This document shows, piece by piece, positions 8,301 through 10,191 of a stretch of 10,191 bases of DNA. The stretch comes from Scenedesmus sp. ARA3 (taxonomy: Eukaryota > Chlorophyta > Chlorophyceae > Sphaeropleales > Scenedesmaceae). Every line of letters starts with the position of its first letter. Within the stretch, counting starts at the first letter, position 1. The stretch is taken from positions 1 through 10,191 of the forward strand of contig RWJK01000705.1 in NCBI GenBank assembly GCA_004335835.1, written 5' to 3'. The translations under genes and the position numbers were made by a program. The notes under the pieces were generated by a model that ran no database searches, was not told the DNA's origin, and saw nothing but the letters and a program-made list of their open reading frames with translations.

Positions 8301-8356
8301 CAGCAGATGCAGCAGCAGCAGCTGGCAAGGAGGGCGAGGATAAGAAGGAGCTGTAG
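5307..8356 (+). CDS. SPP: signal peptide peptidase (ER intramembrane aspartyl protease), complete, four exons
   Basis: Join 5307-5413, 5778-5892, 6432-6599 and 7622-8356 (TAG) gives 374 residues, close to the human (377) and Arabidopsis (344) proteins. Introns are phase 2, 0 and 0. Signal peptide peptidase is a GxGD protease of the ER membrane that clears signal-peptide remnants left by signal peptidase. Visible hallmarks are FVYDIFWVF (catalytic Asp about 213), MLGLGDIVIPG (catalytic Asp about 267) and QPALLYIVPA (PAL motif about 318-320). WLANN, SLGSFKT and FEAPIKLLFP blocks are also present, with about nine hydrophobic segments. The N-terminal half aligns without gaps to plant SPP across the exon 1/2 junction (VYVGSWRSIK; DAMKFPIV). 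The C-terminus KKEL fits a cytosolic KKXX COPI-retrieval signal. ATG 5307 is the first in-frame start after a stop at 5295; ATG 5349 (MKAHVLLLVL) is an alternative giving 360 residues. An Ala-rich insertion lies between the two catalytic segments. Confidence 0.95.
5414..5777 (+). other. SPP intron 1 (phase 2)
   Basis: Donor CAG|gtgagg and acceptor catgcag. The junction makes a Ser codon (AG|T) and restores an ungapped alignment with plant SPP through the first two membrane segments. A tempting internal acceptor at 5604-5605 followed by an open segment was not used, because including it would disrupt that alignment. Confidence 0.85.
5893..6431 (+). other. SPP intron 2 (phase 0)
   Basis: Donor ATC|gtgagt and acceptor gccgtgcag. 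Splicing joins KFPI to VGSCVLFG, as in the family (FPLVGSAMLL in Arabidopsis). A tandem GTTTGACC motif sits about 15 nt inside the donor. Confidence 0.9.
5907..5925 (+). promoter_or_regulatory. tandem GTTTGACC motif shared with another intron
   Basis: GTTTGACCAAAGTTTGACC matches 18 of 19 bases with GTTTGACCAACGTTTGACC at 330-348. Both copies lie within 40 nt of a 5' splice site in different genes, and a further CTTGACC follows at 5933-5939. TTGACC resembles the core of W-box elements bound by WRKY factors, but a regulatory role here is only a possibility. Confidence 0.35.
6576..7187 (+). repeat. 92-95 bp tandem repeat derived from the SPP exon 3/intron 3 boundary
   Basis: Seven copies are anchored on the GGC of GGC(T/C/A)A(C/T)GCAG at 6584, 6679, 6771, 6866, 6958, 7051 and 7143; spacings are 95, 92, 95, 92, 93 and 92. 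The first copy is the coding end of SPP exon 3 (FSKATQKK) together with its donor. The other six are intronic. Copies 1-2 and 3-4 form two 187-bp dimers that differ at only about four positions. Copies 5-7 form a separate, similar group. Copies 3, 5, 6 and 7 keep the AAG|gtgcgg donor; copies 2 and 4 read AAGttgcgg. Confidence 0.95.
6600..7621 (+). other. SPP intron 3 (phase 0), largely a minisatellite
   Basis: The intron is 1022 nt, from donor AAG|gtgcgg to acceptor ctgctgctgcgcag. It joins QLFSKATQKK to VLKLPSIPAIPFV, a variable lumenal or cytosolic loop in the family. The first 588 nt are the tandem array described separately. The rest (7188-7621) shows no further structure. Confidence 0.85.
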
Positions 8357-9900
8357 CGGCTCCTGCGCCCTGCTTGTGCATGAATGCACCATACATTATT
8401 TAGCAGGAGGCTCGCAAGCGTATGTTCTTGAGCAGCTGACAAGCTTCATATGACTGCTGTGTCATCCAGGCTGCTTGCTTGCTGGCGGCTGAGCAGAACA
8501 GATGGGGTGCCATCACACGGCAGTGTTAGTGAAAAACATTGATTGTTTTCGCCAAAGCATGCCATCATCGGGGGCAGATGTTGCTTGCTGAGCACCGGGG
8601 TTGGACATGTTTGGACCAGCATTGCTTGAAGGTGCGCAGGTGTGCATTCACCAAGCCTAAAACTGTCATGTTACATGTGATGCGGAAGGGTTGCTGTCAC
8701 TGTGACGGAGGCGGTGGGAGGGTGTTGCTGGACCGCGGAAGGGTGTGTGCTCGGGATCCTGGGTATATGCCATCGCATCAGGCGCTTGCAGCAGCAGCGT
8801 GCTTGCGCCGGTGCTGATGATCCGGGCAATAGCTAGTTACATGCTCTGCAATGCTGCCTCTGCGAGTGCTGCAGCTATTTGGGGAGCGTTTGTTGGTTGC
8901 TTATAATGCACACGCAGGTAATCATACGTTCACATGACGGGTTCTGCTGCTTGTCTTTTTCAAACCTTGGACAGCCGCTGACTAGTCGGCAGTACTGCCG
9001 TGCAGTACAGTACTTGCGCAGTAGTCCTCGGGCCTCGGTGGGCGTGTCTAATTACGTTCTGTTTTACAGTATGGCGGCCGCAGCTGCTGACACCACTCAG
9101 CAGCTGGTGGATCTGTCATTTGTAACCGATGAAGTCCTGAACGTGGGTGTGTCCAGTCACAAATTTGGTGCATCGCTGCCAACTAGTTGCAGTACCGAAG
9201 CGATGCCATTTCGCTTGGGGGATGATTGTTGGTGGGAGGAAACATTGTTACAAAGGCCCTGCCAGGCTGACCGGGTCATGCGTATTTGCTGGGACCCATG
9301 ATGCTGACAACGTACGTGAGCATGCACTGTCTGTACAGAGTTTTACAACCAAGTCAGGAGCCTGCCTGCCAGGCTGATGATCAGCAGAACTGTCGACTGA
9401 AAAGCGGAAGTCCCTCGTGCCAGGCAAGTACGCGTACGCACAGAGCCACACCAAGGACAAGGTGCTTGATGATAGCAGCCTTACTTCCTGGCCGTGCAAG
9501 CTTTACGTGATCCCATGCCCTCTTGCCACAACGCAAACACATGGAAAACAAGCACTGAAGCTTCTGTCAGCCCGGACAGAATCCTGCCTTACGTTTGCAT
9601 CCGCAGCAACCAACGCCAGGAGGAAAGCACGCACAGCATCATAGATTTGGCCAGTCAGTTGAAGCCAGCGCTTCGCATGACTCTGCAAGACACAACAGAA
9701 CAGCAAAGCCCCGCCTTTCCCTGACGCAAACCTGCAGTGTGCTGACCATGCAATCGCTGACGCTCTTGCGTCACCACCACTGCATTCGGCTTCATTGAAA
9801 TAACACCAACCCTGTACAGCTTAGACAGTGCGCATCGCATATCCACAAGTGCAACCAAACACACCTATCAAATTCACCTTGGCGACCAATATCACACCAG
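8357..9900. other. SPP 3' flank and intergenic region without a convincing gene
   Basis: The first several hundred bases are probably the SPP 3' UTR. The first TGTAA after the stop is at 9121-9125. Open frames such as 8879-9301 show no recognisable domain. From about 9400 to 9880 the + strand changes from G/T-rich to C/A-rich, as if the transcribed strand or the sequence origin changes. A weak minus-strand exon candidate (9593-9682) lies there. Confidence 0.5.
9121..9125 (+). promoter_or_regulatory. possible TGTAA polyadenylation signal of SPP
   Basis: This is the first TGTAA on the + strand after the SPP stop, about 765 nt downstream. That distance would make a long but not implausible 3' UTR. 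Confidence 0.25.
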
Positions 9901-10191
9901 ATGCAGTACCAGGGGCAGTACCAGGGGCAGTACCAGGGGCAGCAGGTTCCGGTGTCACAGCAGTTCAGGTACTTGGGCGTCCAGTTCCATTCCACTCAGG
10001 GTGTGTTTGTTTGCACTGATGCTCTGGCTGCAGCTGGTAGTAGAGCGATGTGGGCTATGCTGGCCAGATGCAAGGAGCATGGCATTCGCAGTTTGTCAAT
10101 GCAGGTGCAGCTGTTCAACTCTCTTGTGTCTCCAATTTTGTGCTACTGTTCCGAAGTGTGGGGTCCAGCCCTGCTGAGCCAGGCGGGCTCG
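9901..10191 (+). CDS. non-LTR retrotransposon reverse transcriptase, partial (runs off window end)
   Basis: An open frame (ATG 9901; no stop upstream until 9796-9798) continues past the window end. It reads QQVPVSQQFRYLGVQFHSTQ, then a segment with DALAAAGSRAMWAMLARCKE, then LFNSLVSPILCYCSEVWGPA. The F-YLGV block, the helical region with spaced Ala, Arg and Cys, and the final P-L-Y-x-E-VWG block are the usual order of the thumb-side end of LINE-type reverse transcriptases. These elements copy their RNA at a nicked target site. The palm with its YxDD active site should lie upstream but is absent, so this copy appears 5'-truncated, as LINE insertions often are. It could also be an inserted piece of a longer element that continues beyond the window. 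Clade not determined. Confidence 0.75.
   Translation, partial: MQYQGQYQGQYQGQQVPVSQQFRYLGVQFHSTQGVFVCTDALAAAGSRAMWAMLARCKEHGIRSLSMQVQLFNSLVSPILCYCSEVWGPALLSQAGS
9901..10191 (+). mobile_element. LINE-like retrotransposon fragment, 5'-truncated
   Basis: Defined by the reverse transcriptase homology. The left edge is set near the 12-bp repeat, where recognisable RT sequence begins; the right edge is outside the window. No target-site duplication can be checked because the 3' end is not present. Confidence 0.65.
9904..9939 (+). repeat. three copies of a 12-bp unit CAGTACCAGGGG
   Basis: Three perfect tandem units occupy 9904-9939. In the reverse transcriptase frame they read repeats of Gln-Tyr-Gln-Gly and lead directly into QQVPVSQQFRYLGV. 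They lie at what seems to be the left limit of the retrotransposon homology. Confidence 0.9.

Noticed and set aside
7544..8392. 282-codon open frame on the minus strand
   Set aside because: It is the antisense of SPP exon 4; the + strand has conserved protease motifs throughout, and the minus frame has no recognisable domain.
8879..9301. 140-codon + strand open frame downstream of SPP
   Set aside because: No domain, start context or splice signals support it; it probably lies in the SPP 3' UTR or intergenic DNA.

Overview
This window looks like nuclear DNA of a green alga (Chlorophyta; a chlorophycean is my best guess). The genes are split by GT-AG introns of about 100-1000 nt whose 3' ends are full of TGCTGCTG-type tracts. 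CAG/CTG triplet runs are everywhere and coding exons are rich in Ala and Gln. No bacterial operon structure, tRNA, rRNA or CRISPR array was seen. Species cannot be fixed from the sequence alone.

Layout on the + strand. (1) About 200-1988: the 3' part of an unidentified Ala/Gln-rich protein gene (exons 200-292, 522-611 and 1212-1988, all joined in phase 0; the 5' end lies outside the window or is not recognisable). (2) 1989-4277: mostly apparently non-coding sequence with short tandem repeats and a (CTG)14 tract. (3) 4278-4529: two short exon-like segments that may be the end of an unidentified gene; this is weak. (4) 5307-8356: a complete four-exon gene for signal peptide peptidase (SPP), the ER intramembrane aspartyl protease, with exons 5307-5413, 5778-5892, 6432-6599 and 7622-8356. 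The splices restore a 374-residue protein with YD, GLGD and QPAL active-site motifs and a C-terminal KKEL dilysine signal. (5) 8357-9900: no convincing gene, one weak minus-strand possibility. (6) 9901-10191: the 3' part of a non-LTR (LINE-type) retrotransposon reverse transcriptase that runs off the window end and lacks its upstream catalytic part here.

The genes do not form an obvious functional unit. SPP is a housekeeping ER protease, the Ala/Gln-rich protein has no recognised function, and the LINE piece is a mobile-element remnant or the start of a longer copy.

The most unusual structure is in SPP intron 3. A tandem array of seven copies of a 92-95 bp unit begins inside exon 3 and includes that exon's own 3' end and 5' splice site, so the intron carries several spare copies of the exon/donor boundary. 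I found no convincing new multi-gene system.
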